A stretch of 64,000 nt of DNA, taken from the NCBI RefSeq assembly GCF_000321225.1, contig NW_004450330.1, forward strand, positions 1,133,381-1,197,380. The letters run 5' to 3'. The translations under genes were made by a program, and so were the position numbers. The notes below the pieces were generated by a model, which saw nothing but the letters and a program-made list of their open reading frames with translations, was not told the DNA's origin and ran no database searches. This DNA is from Odobenus rosmarus divergens. Lineage: Eukaryota > Chordata > Mammalia > Carnivora > Odobenidae. Below are positions 1 through 12,770 of this stretch, in pieces (the stretch's first letter is position 1; each line of letters opens with the position of its first letter).

Positions 1-2909
1 TAAATCTGGGGAACACAAAAGGAAGTTAATCTCTGCTAGTATTAGCCTGTTTGAGAGAATCCATCCCTAAAGGCCACAGGTAGCAAGTAGTAATGTCAGC
101 TCAAAAGCCATGCTCTTGGGAATGTCCTGCAAAAGAAGAGCATGGAGATGAGATGGGGACTAAAGCTTGGATTTCACTCTCCTCCTGGCCAATGTGTGTC
201 TGTCTTAGAGATAAGAGCCCACCTTTCTATTGCACTGCCGTTGTCTCCCTCAACAACACCTAAAGGACTTCCACTAAAATATGTACTGTGGGCATGAAGT
301 CAAGCCTTGGTAAAAATTAAGGAACATCTTTTTTCCTACAATTTTGCCAACTTGGGTCAAAGACCTGCGGCTGCCTTTCTCTACTGTTCCATTTGTCTTC
401 TCTTTTCCACTTCCTCTCCCACCTTACAAGTTTACGTTCGGTGTGCCTGCCGTCAAGCAAGGGCACTTGAACAAGTCCCATAGTTTACACTAGTAGGATC
501 AGAGCGTCCCTGTTAAACACCAAAGCATTTATTCCCCCCAAGAAAAGGAAATAGAAAGGATCCTCAAGGTCCACAGATATAGTGAAATTAAAAAAAAAAA
601 AAGCAGCAGCTGTGCTTAACATATGGTACAATCGCCAGGGCCTCCCCCTCTTCATGATATCCTAGATGTGTAGCAACTTCATTTGGTTATTTCAGAATGT
701 TTTGTAAACAAGGCAGGCACAATCAAAGAATGGTTAACAACATTTCAGTTGTATTTGTCTCTCATTTTCTGCATGTGTTTTCCCAAAGGCTTCTTTCTCA
801 AAGGGAGTCTGGAGAGGGGCCTTAATCATCTGTTATCTCTCTTGCTGCTTCCTGCTCAGTCAGTGGGAACATTGAAATATATGAACACTCCCTGTCCTTT
901 GTGATTTTGTATAACCCACGTGCTCAGGAGAGTAAGTTTCTGATCTAACTCCACCCAGGACGTGGGTGGCATTTGGGAACCCAAGCCCTACCACTATATG
1001 CTGTAACTACCTCTCTCCTCAACTTAGGTAAAAGATGATCTCTCCTAAGAAGTAGAATGTGCTTATCTTTCTTTGGCCATTCAGAAAAGCAAGACTCTGT
1101 TTCAGATGTCACTATCAAAACATAATGGCATTATAAATCTTATATGTAGAAGTGGATCACCTATTTATCTTTGTGATCATATTAGCCCACGGGTTCTGAA
1201 CCCGGGCCTGTGAATGGGCTTTAAGGAGTCTATTAACCTCCAAATTGTGAATGGTACAGCCGGAAGATGTGCCTGGATAGGGTGTGCCGAAGGTGAGATA
1301 CTGTTTCTCTTCCTTTCGCAGAAAGCTGAAAATGTAAGGAATGATTCCTAAAAATACGGATGTTGTGGGAAACCAGTTTTCCTAATCTCTCTCATAATTC
1401 TGCCCCCACTCTGAGGTCCATATCTTAGACTTTGCTCTTGCTCTTAAGGGGGAACCTGGAAATGGAGTGGGAAAGAATGGAGTCAAGACCTCACATACAG
1501 TGAGCCCTGAAAAAAATGTTAGTTGAACGAATCAATGAATGCAAGAATGGCTTTAGGTTGAGATGCTAGTTTTGGAAGGCATTTAAATAGAAGGTTGTAA
1601 GATTTATCTCCCCTTCCCTCTCCCTAAGACTACTTTAAATTTCTGAATCATGTGTTTGAGAGGAATTGACCCCACGCCCAGGTCAAAAGTGAAACCTCCT
1701 GAGCTTGACCGTATCAGCATATCCCATCTCTCTGGCCTTCAGAGTTGGTTTAGGACACATACAGTCACAAGTCAGGGCAGTAGAGGTCCAATGAGACTAC
1801 ATTTGGGAGTTTTATTTAAGCTATTGAGGATGCTGACACTCCTGGATCTGAACCTAGAGATATGTAGGCCCAGAAGCTTTGGAAACTAACCCTAAGATCA
1901 TGGAACCAATAAGTGGAAAGCAAGAAACCAGGATCTGTTTACTTCATTTGGGCCCCGGGTCAAACCTTCCCCAAAGTCAGTAAACCTCTGGACTTTAAGC
2001 TATGTTCACCTGTAAATTCTCTTTATAGTTTAGGTCAATCTGAGTTTGCTTTCTCTGCCTTGATATGGAAAGATCATTAACTAACATAAACTTATGTGCT
2101 TTGCAGGAAGTTGAAACACAATATGCATTTATGGGGATTTCCTAACTCCCAAACCATCGTTTAACCAAAAGACCACTTTCCTCATAATATTGCCAGTAAG
2201 GCAGTTAGTTATATACTTGTACACAATGCATTAGAGATAATGAATTTGTGTAAAAGTAATTAAGTTATGGTAATAGAGTGAGTCAGTTGCAACACAAAAA
2301 TTAGAATCAAGGAACTTGAATTCCCACGCCCCTCGAGACATTATCAAGTCTCTTAGGAAATAATGTTGAGATATTGCCTAAAGTGACATTTAAGTTTTCC
2401 CTCATGTTCCTCTTAGTCGGATTGTGACAGATAGTTCCTGCTAAAAAGAACATAGTCACTTCTCTGACACCATTACTTTCCACTAAAAACAAAACATCAA
2501 ACTGAAAGGAAAAGAGACTGTTGAACTAATAAGTCAGTTATTTATTAATACTATCAGATAACACAATCCTGGAACTAGAAAATTGGATTCAAGTTCTGAA
2601 TTGCTCCAACTTTGCCCTAGGAGTTGTCTGGCAACCATACCAGAAGCCCACAGCTCATTTGAATAGAGGGAAATGAGTCTTGATCACAATTTGTGAGATA
2701 CCTTTGTTCAAATAAAGATGGAATATGGATAGATAGAACCTACTATTCTTTTAGCCCACATTTCCTTATTCATAGAAGGATGCCCTAGACTTCAGGATAT
2801 GGAAAGAATTTTACCATCATTACTCCTGACCTTTGAGGGGCAACATTTTTTTATTTATAGTATTTGTGGAGAATCATGATTTTCCAGGTTTACAAAAGCC
2901 CATTTTAAA
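1..2909. other. Intergenic, mostly unique sequence
   Basis: No coding region or RNA gene could be supported here. All open frames are under 80 codons and resemble no known protein. The stretch has normal mammalian AT-rich composition and a short A run near 588-602. A block around 1,640-2,070 ends in wording resembling old mammalian repeats, but it is too decayed to name. Confidence 0.6.
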
Positions 2910-2920
2910 CTAGTTTCTTG

Positions 2921-3114
2921 TTTTTTTTTTTTTTTAAGATTTTATTTATTTATTTGAGAGAGAGCAAGAGAGGGAACACAAGCAGGGGGAGCGGGAGAGG
3001 GAGAAGCAGGCTTCCCGCAGAGCAGGGAGCCCGATGCGGGGCTCGATCCCAGGACCCTGAGATCATGACCTGAGCCGAAGGCAGACGCTCAACAACTGAG
3101 CCACCCAGTCGTCC
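2921..3114 (-). mobile_element. CanSINE, antisense
   Basis: Poly(T) leads into the reversed TCTT/AATAAA tail and CT-rich middle, then the reversed tRNA-like head. It is flanked by an 11-bp target duplication CTAGTTTCTTG (2,910-2,920 and 3,115-3,125). The head ends GTCGTCC instead of GGCGCCC, so it is slightly diverged. Confidence 0.95.
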
Positions 3115-3494
3115 CTAGTTTCTTGTTTTTTAAACACTGATATTTTTGGTGGTGAGTGTCTGAGTTGAGGAAACAACACAATGTAACAGAAAGAAGGTCT
3201 CACCAGGAGCTGAATGCTCTCTGGTCACTTTATCTATCTCATGAACTTCCTGTGTAGAATTGATTTCTGTCTCTGAGACTCAGTTTTCTCCTCTACTAAC
3301 AATGGTGCTTAGACCAGTTGATCTCAAGGGTTTCTCCCCCAGAGATGTAGGAGTCTATGAACAATATGATGATCCTTACTATTATGTCAGGAACTATCAT
3401 TTGAAACTACACATCCTCTGTAGCGTTTAGTCCTCCATTGTAACAATCAGAAATAAATTCTCACTTATAGAATGACCAATACTCATGAAAGATT

Positions 3495-3695
3495 TTTTTT
3501 TTTTTTTTAGATTTTTTATTTATTTGACAGAGAAAGAGAGACAGCCAGAGAGGGAACACAAGCAGGGGGAGTGGGAGAGGGAGAAGCAGGCTTCCCACTG
3601 AGCAGGGAGCCTGACGCAGGGCTCGATCCCAGGACCCCGGGATCATGACCCGAGCCGAAGGCAGACGCTTAACGACTGAGCCACCCAGGTGCCCC
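3495..3695 (-). mobile_element. CanSINE, antisense, young-looking
   Basis: Full-length element with a 14-bp perfect target duplication ACTCATGAAAGATT (3,481-3,494 and 3,696-3,709). The intact head and perfect duplication suggest a fairly recent insertion. Confidence 0.96.
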
Positions 3696-4510
3696 ACTCA
3701 TGAAAGATTCTTGATTAAGGAATCGAATATGTCAAATTTGGCAGGAATATTTGAGTTTTATAAACAACAACAACAAAAAAATCCTAGGGCTAACTTTTGC
3801 GATTTAGATACTATCAAGTTATGCTGTAAAACAATGATTAAGTAGGAGACATTATTCTTAAATCTGTTTTGCCCTTATACAAGGAAATGCTTTCTGATCC
3901 TTCTTTAGTTAGCACTCTTCATGAAAGAAGTAAATTGAAATTTTTCAGTGCATGTATTACTTCAGCGTATCACATGTGCAAGGGGCCTGACTATTCAATA
4001 GATGCCTTCATGTGACATCCTTTTAGTTTCAAATTTGAGTTAAATTAGCATACTGCTTTGCAACGGACATATGAAACAACAGTACACCAAAACTCACTGA
4101 AGACTGATGGCTTAGCTTTTTCTTCCTATGATTGAAAGTAGTTTTGTGTTTTTGACAGAGTCCTGTGGTTTAAAACAATTGTTTTTAGTTAAGTAGAAAA
4201 ATCAATATAAAAAATTAAACGAATGGTATAACAGGCCATAATTATGGTTCTGGCTTCATTTCCACTCCTTTAGTGAAATGAGCATATATTATGTCGAACC
4301 ATATGACATTGCTATCTTCATAGGTCAAAATTTCATTTGGTTTCACCTAATACCTTATAACTCATTTATTTAAGTATTGGTTCTTACCCTATAACTGAAG
4401 AACTTATATCTTCCTTTAAAGAGGAAAAAAAAGTTTGCAGGTAGGAACTGTGGGTCTCAGAGTTTGTAATGGAAGGAGACAGTTGAACTAAAGCGCTTTT
4501 TCCCAACCAT

Positions 4511-4679
4511 TTATTTTATTTCTTTATTTGGGTGGGGAGGGGGAGAGGGAGAGGGAGAGGGAGAGAGAGAATCTTAAGCAGCCTGGAGCCTAACGCAGGG
4601 CTGGATCTCACAACCCTGAGATCATGACCTAAGCCAAAATCAAGAGTTGGATGCTTAACCGACTGAGACACGCCCCCAC
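4511..4679 (-). mobile_element. CanSINE, antisense, diverged
   Basis: A GGGAGAGGGAGAGG stretch followed by a reversed tRNA-like head with ATCATGACCTAAGCC. The head is damaged (CGCCCCCA end), and the flanking duplication is only approximate (CAACCATTTA / CAACCCTTTA). This is an older subtype. Confidence 0.8.
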
Positions 4680-4872
4680 TGCAACCCTTTAATTTAAACT
4701 ATCAAAGTAGTACAACATGTACATTGGTAAAAAATAAAAAAAATAGTACAAAAGGACTAAAAAAAGAAAAGTACATGTATCTTGTCCTCCATCCCACTAG
4801 AAAAATGTGATATTCATTGAACTCCCTAGGCAATCACTTTAAATCCTTTCTAACTTTATTTCATTTGGTCAC

Positions 4873-5220
4873 TGCTATGGGTCTAAATGTTTGTGTCCCC
4901 CACTCCCCCCCCAATCCTTATGTTCAAATCCTATCCCCTAAGGTGATGGTATTAGGAGGTGGGACCTTTGCAGGTGATTAGATCATGAGTATGGAGCCTA
5001 GGAATTCAACTAATGCCCTCATAAAAGAGGTTCCAGAGGGATCCCTCCCTGTTTGGCCATGTGAGGTTACAACTAGAAGTTTGCAACCTGGAAGAGGACT
5101 CCATGCTGGCACCCTGATCTTGGACTTCCAGCCTCCAAAACTGTGAGAAATAAATTTCTGTTATTTATAAACTACCCAGTCTATGGTATCTTGCTATAGC
5201 AGCCCAAATTGTTTAAGACA
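4873..5220 (+). mobile_element. Solo LTR, MLT1-type (ERVL-MaLR)
   Basis: The element begins TGCTATGG and ends TTTAAGACA. It has the MLT1-typical GTGATGGTATTAGGAGGTGGG block, a CCATGTGAGG block, and a 3' part GAACTGTGAGAAATAAATTTC-like with an AATAAA signal. It is bounded by a perfect 5-bp duplication GTCAC (4,868-4,872 and 5,221-5,225), as expected for an LTR element. No internal retroviral sequence is present, so it is a solo LTR. The subfamily assignment is from memory of the consensus. Confidence 0.85.
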
Positions 5221-5230
5221 GTCACTCTCA

Positions 5231-5430
5231 GGGCGCCTGGGTGGCTCAGTCGTTAAGCGTCTGCCTTCAGCTCAGGTCATGATCCCGGGGTCCTGGAATT
5301 GAGCCCCGCATCGGGCTCCCTGCTCAGCGGGAAGCCTGCTTCTGCCTCTCCCACTCCCCCTGCTTGTGTTCCCTCTCTCGCTGTCTCTCTCTGTCAAATA
5401 AATAAAATCTTAAAAAAAAAAAAAAAAAAA
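5231..5430 (+). mobile_element. CanSINE, sense, inserted at LTR edge
   Basis: Full-length element beginning GGGCGCCTGGGTGGCTCAG and ending in about 19 A. The 13-bp duplication GACAGTCACTCTC (5,217-5,229 and 5,431-5,443) includes the last bases of the MLT1 LTR and the LTR's own GTCAC repeat, so this insertion came after the LTR. Confidence 0.97.
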
Positions 5431-5724
5431 GACAGTCACTCTCTCCTTAGCTTTAAATAACATGCTTATATACCTTTTCTTTTTGGTCAGTTTTAAACAC
5501 TATTAACTCCCTGGCAAAGAAGGTGATAAATGAGCTATTTATGTATTATGCCCTACTTCATCCTCCATTTCATATTTTGTTATTTGTAGCATTATTTTTG
5601 TGTTAAAAATACACAGTACTATTTAGTATTTACTTTTTCTATTGGTTATATTTACAACCTTAAAGAAATACATACTTAATATTTCCACTTCCAGCTCCAC
5701 CATCTTTAAACTCTTAAAATCTCC

Positions 5725-7101
<1,377 letters not shown>

Positions 7102-7112
7102 TTAACATCTCT

Positions 7113-7796
7113 TATCTTATTATTTATTATGTAAGAGAAAGAACACATCTAAATTTCCCTTCAACTTTCTTCCTTCAACTCTCTCTCCTCCATAGACCTC
7201 TTGACTTCTGTCAACTCCACCATTACTTTTATATTGTTAGAATTTATAACGTTCACCTTTTGTTCTGTGAATGGCCATTCAGTTTTGACACTAAGTATTG
7301 AAAGTCAATAAAGTGTAATTATACTATTTTGCTTATGTAAATAGTATTCACTATAGAACAAAATGCATCAGTTAGAATAGAAAAGGCAAATCTGTATCAC
7401 TGGCCCATACCACTAGGAGGGATGCTTCAAATATCAGGATTATATAATTACATTTTCAAATACTCCATTAGAAGCACTAAATAATAACACATTTTAGTTT
7501 GCTTTATATTTGGAATGCAGTTTTGTTTTAATTGCTTTCCATTTTTCCTCTTAACAAAGCAAGCATATACCTTCACCATCTGACTAAATTTGCCCAGGAT
7601 CTTAATCCTAGTCTCTGTGGCGTGGAATCCACTTTTTGCCTGAGGACATTCTTCTCCAGTTCACTATCAGTTGCTCTCATGGTCGGCTGTACAGCTATGG
7701 TTCTAGGCCTTACTTTCATTGGGTTAGGCATTAGTGTTTCTTGGATCTCAGGTTTTTCTGACTCTTGGATTCCTGTTTCTTTTTTTGTTTCATCCC
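7113..7796. other. Intergenic, AT-rich, nothing recognised
   Basis: No gene or clear repeat is seen between the HNRNPA1 pseudogene and the next SINE. The part from about 7,540 has the look of an old LINE in reverse, but too decayed to assign. Confidence 0.4.
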
Positions 7797-7996
7797 TTTT
7801 TTTTTTTTAAAGATTTTATTTATTTATTTGACAGAGAGAGACACAGCGAGAGAGGGCACACAAGCAGGGGGAGTGGGAGAGGGAGACGCAGGCTTCCCGA
7901 TGAGCAGGGAGCCCGATGCGGGGCTCGATCCCAGGACTGTGGGATCATGACCCCAGCTGAAGGCAGATGCTTAACGACTGAGCCACCCAGGCGCCC
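7797..7996 (-). mobile_element. CanSINE, antisense
   Basis: Full-length, with GACAGAGAGAGACACAGCGAG tail-side wording and a GGCGCCC end. The duplication TGTTTCATCC (7,786-7,795 and 8,003-8,012) is separated from the head by six extra bases. Confidence 0.94.
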
Positions 7997-8019
7997 ATTT
8001 ACTGTTTCATCCTTAATTG

Positions 8020-8585
8020 ATTTTTTCAGAAAGAATTTTTGAGAGGTGAGCTTTCTGAGTTCTTACATGTCTGAACATGTCTTCATTTTACCCTTATAGC
8101 TGAGTGATAGCTTAGCTAGTTATGATACTCAGCTCTTCAGAACTCTGAAAGCAGTACTCTACTGTCTTCTGGCACTGAGTGCTGTTGATGAGAAGACTAG
8201 TGCCAATTAAATTTTTGTTCTGTTGTAGTTGACCTGTCACTTGTTCTCTGGAAGCTTTTAGAATCTTCTCTTAGTATTTAATGTACAATAAAATCACAAG
8301 TTTATGGTGAAGTAGGGATTTATTTTTATTTATTTTGCGTGGCACTTGGTAAGCCCATTTACTCTGAAGACTCCTTATCTTAGCTCTAAGAAATGTTCTT
8401 CTATTATTGCTCTCATTATTTTTCCCCTGAGTTTTCTTGTCTCCTTCTGGAACTATTAGTTGGCTATTATCCTCCCTGGATTGACCTTACATAGTTTTTC
8501 AACTTGTAAAAATATTTCTTCCCCTTTGTCTTTTTGCTTTACACTTTGGGAGATTCTACTGACTTTTTCTTTCAGCTCTTCTGTT
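8020..8585 (-). mobile_element. Probable old LINE-1/HAL1 fragment
   Basis: Pyrimidine-rich text with phrases such as TCTTCTGGCACTGAGTGCTG and TTGTTCTCTGGAAGC is typical of the reverse strand of old mammalian L1/HAL1 ORF2 regions. The assignment is by general resemblance only. Confidence 0.4.
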
Positions 8586-8588
8586 GAC

Positions 8589-8762
8589 TTTTTTTTTTTA
8601 AGATTTTATTTATTTCTTTGAGAGAAACAAAGAGAGGACGACGGAGGGGGGGGGTAGCCGGCAGTGGCAGAGGGAGAGAGACAAGCAGACTCCTTGCAGG
8701 ACCCTGGGATCACAACCTGAGCTGAAGGCAGACGCTTAACCACTGAGCCACCCAGGTGGCCC
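8589..8762 (-). mobile_element. CanSINE, antisense, diverged
   Basis: Poly(T), reversed tail AAGATTTTATTTATTTCTTTGAG, then a middle with a G8 run, and a reversed head ending CCACCCAGGTGGCCC. No clear flanking duplication. Confidence 0.85.
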
Positions 8763-8839
8763 TGATTTTTCTAATTTCTTTAATTAGAGGAATTAATTAT
8801 ATTTTAAATTTCCAACAATTCTTTTTTTTGTCTCTGATT

Positions 8840-8895
8840 GCTATCTATATCTATATAAATATATAGATATATCTATATATAAATATATGTATAAA
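8840..8895. repeat. (AT)-rich simple repeat
   Basis: Alternating CTATATCTATATAAATATAT wording, partly self-complementary. It is a low-complexity AT microsatellite. Confidence 0.8.
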
Positions 8896-9039
8896 CTTGT
8901 TTTATGGATACACGGGCTTCTCAAATTTTCCTGAGGTCACTAGAATACAAAAAAGAAAAAAAAGAATTTTCTCTTTCTCTGAGGTCAGCTTCTTTTTAAA
9001 TAGTTCTTTTGAAAATTATTAAAATTATACCTTCTTTTG

Positions 9040-9370
9040 GTTATTTTTCAACTAAGTGAACCAGAAAAATGTGTATCAGGAAAATTGCCTAACCTTTGCC
9101 CCATTAAAAAAAACAAGTTCTATTATGAAAAATTTCAGTGATGTACAAAGTAAACAAAATATGATGAACTCAGTGGACTCATCACCGAGCTTCAATAAAT
9201 ATCAACATTCTGCCATTGTTTCACTTATACCTTCACCTTCTCCTGTAAATTTTTATAACCAAATTATTAAATGGTTCACATTGAGTTGGTCATTTGAATT
9301 TATTTTTCATTTAGTAAATTATCCCGTAAGATCATATCATACACTTTTCAAAGTCACCTAATCCAGTGAA
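9040..9370 (+). mobile_element. Old L1 (L1M-type) 3' fragment, tentative
   Basis: The phrase GACTCATCACCGAGCTTCAATAAATATCAACATTCTGCCATTGTTTCA resembles the 3' part of old mammalian L1M elements (positions 9,177-9,225). The frames inside are short and not gene-like. Confidence 0.5.
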
Positions 9371-10034
9371 TGACGGTATTAAAAATTATAACAAAAACCC
9401 CGACCATGTAACAGAGCACTTTCTATGCCGTATACTATGTCACGCTTTACAAAAACACTCTTTCATTTATTTTAAGATGATTCATAATGCAGCTGTCTAC
9501 CTTTTAATCTGCAAAGGGTGTAGAGATGTTGTTTAAGGATTAGTAAAAGCATTCAATATGAAAATTAATGTGTGGACAAGGACGTTCTCTGTAAAGAGAA
9601 GTATGTGTTCATGACTGTGTTTCTTGGATACAATAAAATGCCAACACAACTGTAGCTGCTCTTTTAAGGAAGGACTGTTTCTAAGGAAATCTTAATATCC
9701 TCCTAGGGACAAATAATGGCCTTTCAGTGACTTAGTATCAAAGTCACATCAGTTATAACACCAAAGTATAAATAAGATGCTGCTATAAAAACTGAAATAT
9801 TTTTTCTGTATACATGATTCTAAAATTCAGGAATAAACTGAGAGTTTTAGCAAATTAAGAGCCAAAAGATCTTGTTTATGCCCATAGAAGGCAGAAAATG
9901 GATTCTGCTGACTGGAGAGAATACTCAACCAAGTGCCCCACAACCATTTCTCTCATTTTCTCTCATTCCACCTCATTCAGTTTTGTGAAGTTTCCCCAGA
10001 GCTCTGCCATCATTCACTGGAGAACCAGTACTGG

Positions 10035-10258
10035 GTAGTTGAAGGAAAGATGGGGATTTGAATCAATGTACTGTTGTTTGATAGCTTTTTGACCATGGGG
10101 AAGTTACTTAATTTCTCTAAACCTCAGTTTCCTCATTTACAAAATTAGGGAAACAATATCTCCCTCTTAGGGTATTTGTAAAGATTAAGAAATACATCAC
10201 ATTAAGCAAGTTGTACAGGGCCTAGGACTTAGCTATGTATACATGATCATTATTATTA
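10035..10258 (+). mobile_element. MIR element
   Basis: The MIR core is visible: TTGACCATGGGGAAGTTACT, then AACCTCAGTTTCCTCATTTA and an ATTATTATT tail. MIR is an ancient tRNA-derived SINE shared by all mammals, so this copy predates the carnivore-specific SINEs nearby. Confidence 0.85.
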
Positions 10259-10290
10259 TTCCTGTGGGATTCATAGGTATCCTCTGCGGG

Positions 10291-10468
10291 TAGGGTAGCA
10301 AGATTTAGCAAATAAAAATACAGGCTACCTCGGTAAATTTGAATTTCAGGTAGATAAGAATAATTTTTTAGTCTAAATATATCCCAAATATTGCATGGAA
10401 TATACTTATACTAAAAAATTATCCATTGTCTATCTGAAATTCAAATTTAAGTGGGAATCCTGGCAAAA
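10291..10468. mobile_element. Palindromic MITE-like DNA element
   Basis: The two halves are inverted copies. TAAATTTGAATTTCAGGTAG on the left pairs with CTATCTGAAATTCAAATTTA on the right, and AATAATTTTTTAGT with ACTAAAAAATTAT. The centre is AATATTGCATGGAATATA. This is the structure of a short non-autonomous DNA transposon. I recognise it as a recurrent mammalian palindromic repeat but do not name the family. Confidence 0.75.
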
Positions 10469-10492
10469 TAACCTCTCTTTTAAAAGAAAAAT

Positions 10493-10577
10493 TAGGTATA
10501 GTAAAATATAGTAAAATATAGTAAAATATAGTAAAATAAATATAGTAAAATAAAATAAAATAAATATAGTAAAATAT
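10493..10577. repeat. Tandem decamer AGTAAAATAT repeat
   Basis: The unit AGTAAAATAT runs about four times perfectly, then degenerates into AAATAAAATA-type units and ends with one more ATATAGTAAAATATT. It is a short AT-rich minisatellite. Confidence 0.9.
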
Positions 10578-12229
10578 TTCTTAGTTTATAAGAAATAAAG
10601 TTGTGATTAAATTTGATATTTTATCTGCTCCAACTTGGCAGTCTCCTATCCCTCTGTACACTCAGTATTTTCTCTTCCGGGTAATGCTCAAGTATCATAT
10701 ATCAGAGAAACAGATATTGTCTGTATTTTGGAGTAGAATGTCAACTTTTCCCGAAACTAAAATCTGTTGGATGAGTTACTATCCTAAACTAGGCATAGGT
10801 TTTCAAACTATTTACTGAATTATATTTGTATTTAAATATTTATTTGGAAAACCACAAAGCACTACATATGAAAGTCATATCGAGGACCACTAAAAATAAG
10901 CAAACTACAAATCTGACAGCACTCAATCTTTGAAACACTATTTTCAAAATGTTCTTGTTTACCATGTTTTCTTTGTGCGTACCAGGTAATTATTTTTCAA
11001 ATGTGCTTGTTATGAGCACACACGGAGACTCACAAGATAAATAAAGCAGATGGGTTTTATACTTTATTTCAGTCAGACTGTATTTCTTAACCTCTTACCT
11101 AAACTAAAAAGCCTGTTATCAACCCTACTAGTATTTTAGCTAATTTGTAGTTAGATTTTTAATGAGATAAAAATACCTTTCCTAAAGGCAAGGTGGCTGG
11201 GAATTATTTTATAGTAATATATTCTTCTACTCTTTTCCATTTGTGGGAGACGTAATCTGTAATTCCTTGCTTCAATAAGCAAAGTGAGGAAACAAGAGAG
11301 ATGCCAGAATCTCTTTATCCATTGCTCCTTTAAAGCATTTGCAGGCTGTATTTAAACTTCCAGATAGTTATAATGCAATTATTCCAAAACATAATATGTG
11401 TGCTACATTTCCTCATTCATAATTTTTTATTTGCCAATAAAAGAGAAGCATGGCTCCATTTATTTTTCCTAAAAAAACCGCACCTTCTGCCCAAACTCAG
11501 CTCTATTTCTTTTCGTTCTGTCGCCATGGTCGCAGTGCACTGTACTCTTCAGCTCCATCTCGTGTAGAAAAACGTAGACTGCACCCTCAGCTCCGACCCC
11601 GGGGAGCATTCACGACAGTGGAAAAGATGAAAAGCCGGGAACTTTATTTAGGAATCAACACTAAACGAAGAATTGATTTCTGTAGACCCTGTCTCAGAAA
11701 AAGCAGGTCTTAACAGTTGACGGGAAACTCAGGAAAGCGTATATATTGATTTCCTTGATACATTCAACCGAATCTGGAGAAAATTCTACTATTCAATTAC
11801 TACTTAGACATACTTAGGATGAAATTTCCATTGACCTGCGATTCCTGGTTAAATCCTTCAAAAAAGCCAAGTAAGGACTTTCTCTGAGCAGCAGGATGTA
11901 CTATACTAGATGCCTCCCGGGAGCCTACAGCGGACCATCTATCAGTCACGTCATAGAGCCCAAAGGAGAACGCCTGGAGACGGTCTGCGAGGCCGTTCGG
12001 GGAGAGGGTGGTGAAGTCCCCTACTCGGTGAAGACGACTCGGGCAGACAGGAGTCGTTTCCGTGTTCTCCGGTCCCGCGCCGCCTCAGGCAAGGAGCTGA
12101 GGGGCCGTGGGGCCCGGTTGCCCACAGCATCTCCCCAGACTCCTCCTCCTGAGAAACCTGCGGGTCAGGGACGCCCACCTTGGGCTTGTTATTGTAAATT
12201 TGCTTATGGAGCCCTCATGATTTTTAAAG
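10578..12229. other. ATP1B3 upstream flank, SINE-free
   Basis: No SINE, LINE or coding region can be supported. GC content rises from about 11,900 toward the CpG island. Short open frames at 11,450-11,713 and 11,896-12,507 match no known protein. Distal regulatory elements may lie here, but none can be named from sequence alone. Confidence 0.5.
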
Positions 12230-12436
12230 TTGCCATGTGTGGTTTCGGCTTCCTCCGACCAGGGGAGAGGGATCCCCGAGCGCCCCCCAGTCGGGCGGGG
12301 AAGCGCGGGGCGAGGGGGGCGGGGCGAGGCGGGGCCGCGGCCCTGGGCGGGGCGTCCTCGCCGAAACCGGCTGCGCCGGGCGGCGGGCGGGAGGCAGTGG
12401 CGGCGGTGGCGGCGGCGCGGGCCGAGAGGCTCGCGG

Positions 12437-12462
12437 ATTGGTTGCGGCGGGCGGAGACGTCA
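12437..12462. promoter_or_regulatory. ATP1B3: Inverted CCAAT box and CRE-like site
   Basis: ATTGG (reverse of CCAAT, NF-Y type) at 12,437-12,441 and GACGTCA (CREB/ATF-type, one base short of the full palindrome) at 12,456-12,462. Both lie about 200-225 bases upstream of the start codon, a normal distance for core-promoter activator sites. Confidence 0.6.
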
Positions 12463-12661
12463 GGCTCCCGCGGCCCGAGCGGCCGCCGGGCTCGCGCGGC
12501 GCAGTAGGCTCGAGTGCGCACCGCAGCGAGGAGGTGTCCTCTGCCGTCCCGCTTTCCGCCGCCGTCGCCGGGCTGTGCCGCTTGAGCCGGGACGCGCCTC
12601 CGCGCTCCTCGCCGCCTCCACCCCCGCGGCCGCCGCTCCCCTCGCCGTCTGCACACACACC

Positions 12662-12770
12662 ATGACGAAGAAAGAGAAGAAGTCCTTCAACCAGAGCCTA
12701 GCCGAGTGGAAGCTCTTCATCTACAACCCGACCACCGGAGAGTTCCTGGGGCGCACCGCCAAGAGCTGGG
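12662..12770 (+). CDS. ATP1B3: ATP1B3 exon 1 coding part
   Basis: Encodes residues 1-36 and the first base of codon 37, which is the whole cytosolic tail: [11 protein letters not shown], then the highly conserved [20 protein letters not shown] block. The start ATG sits in CACACACCATGA, with A at -3. The donor is GGG|GTGAGC. The long stop-free frame upstream lacks any ATG, so this ATG is the clear start. Confidence 0.98.
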
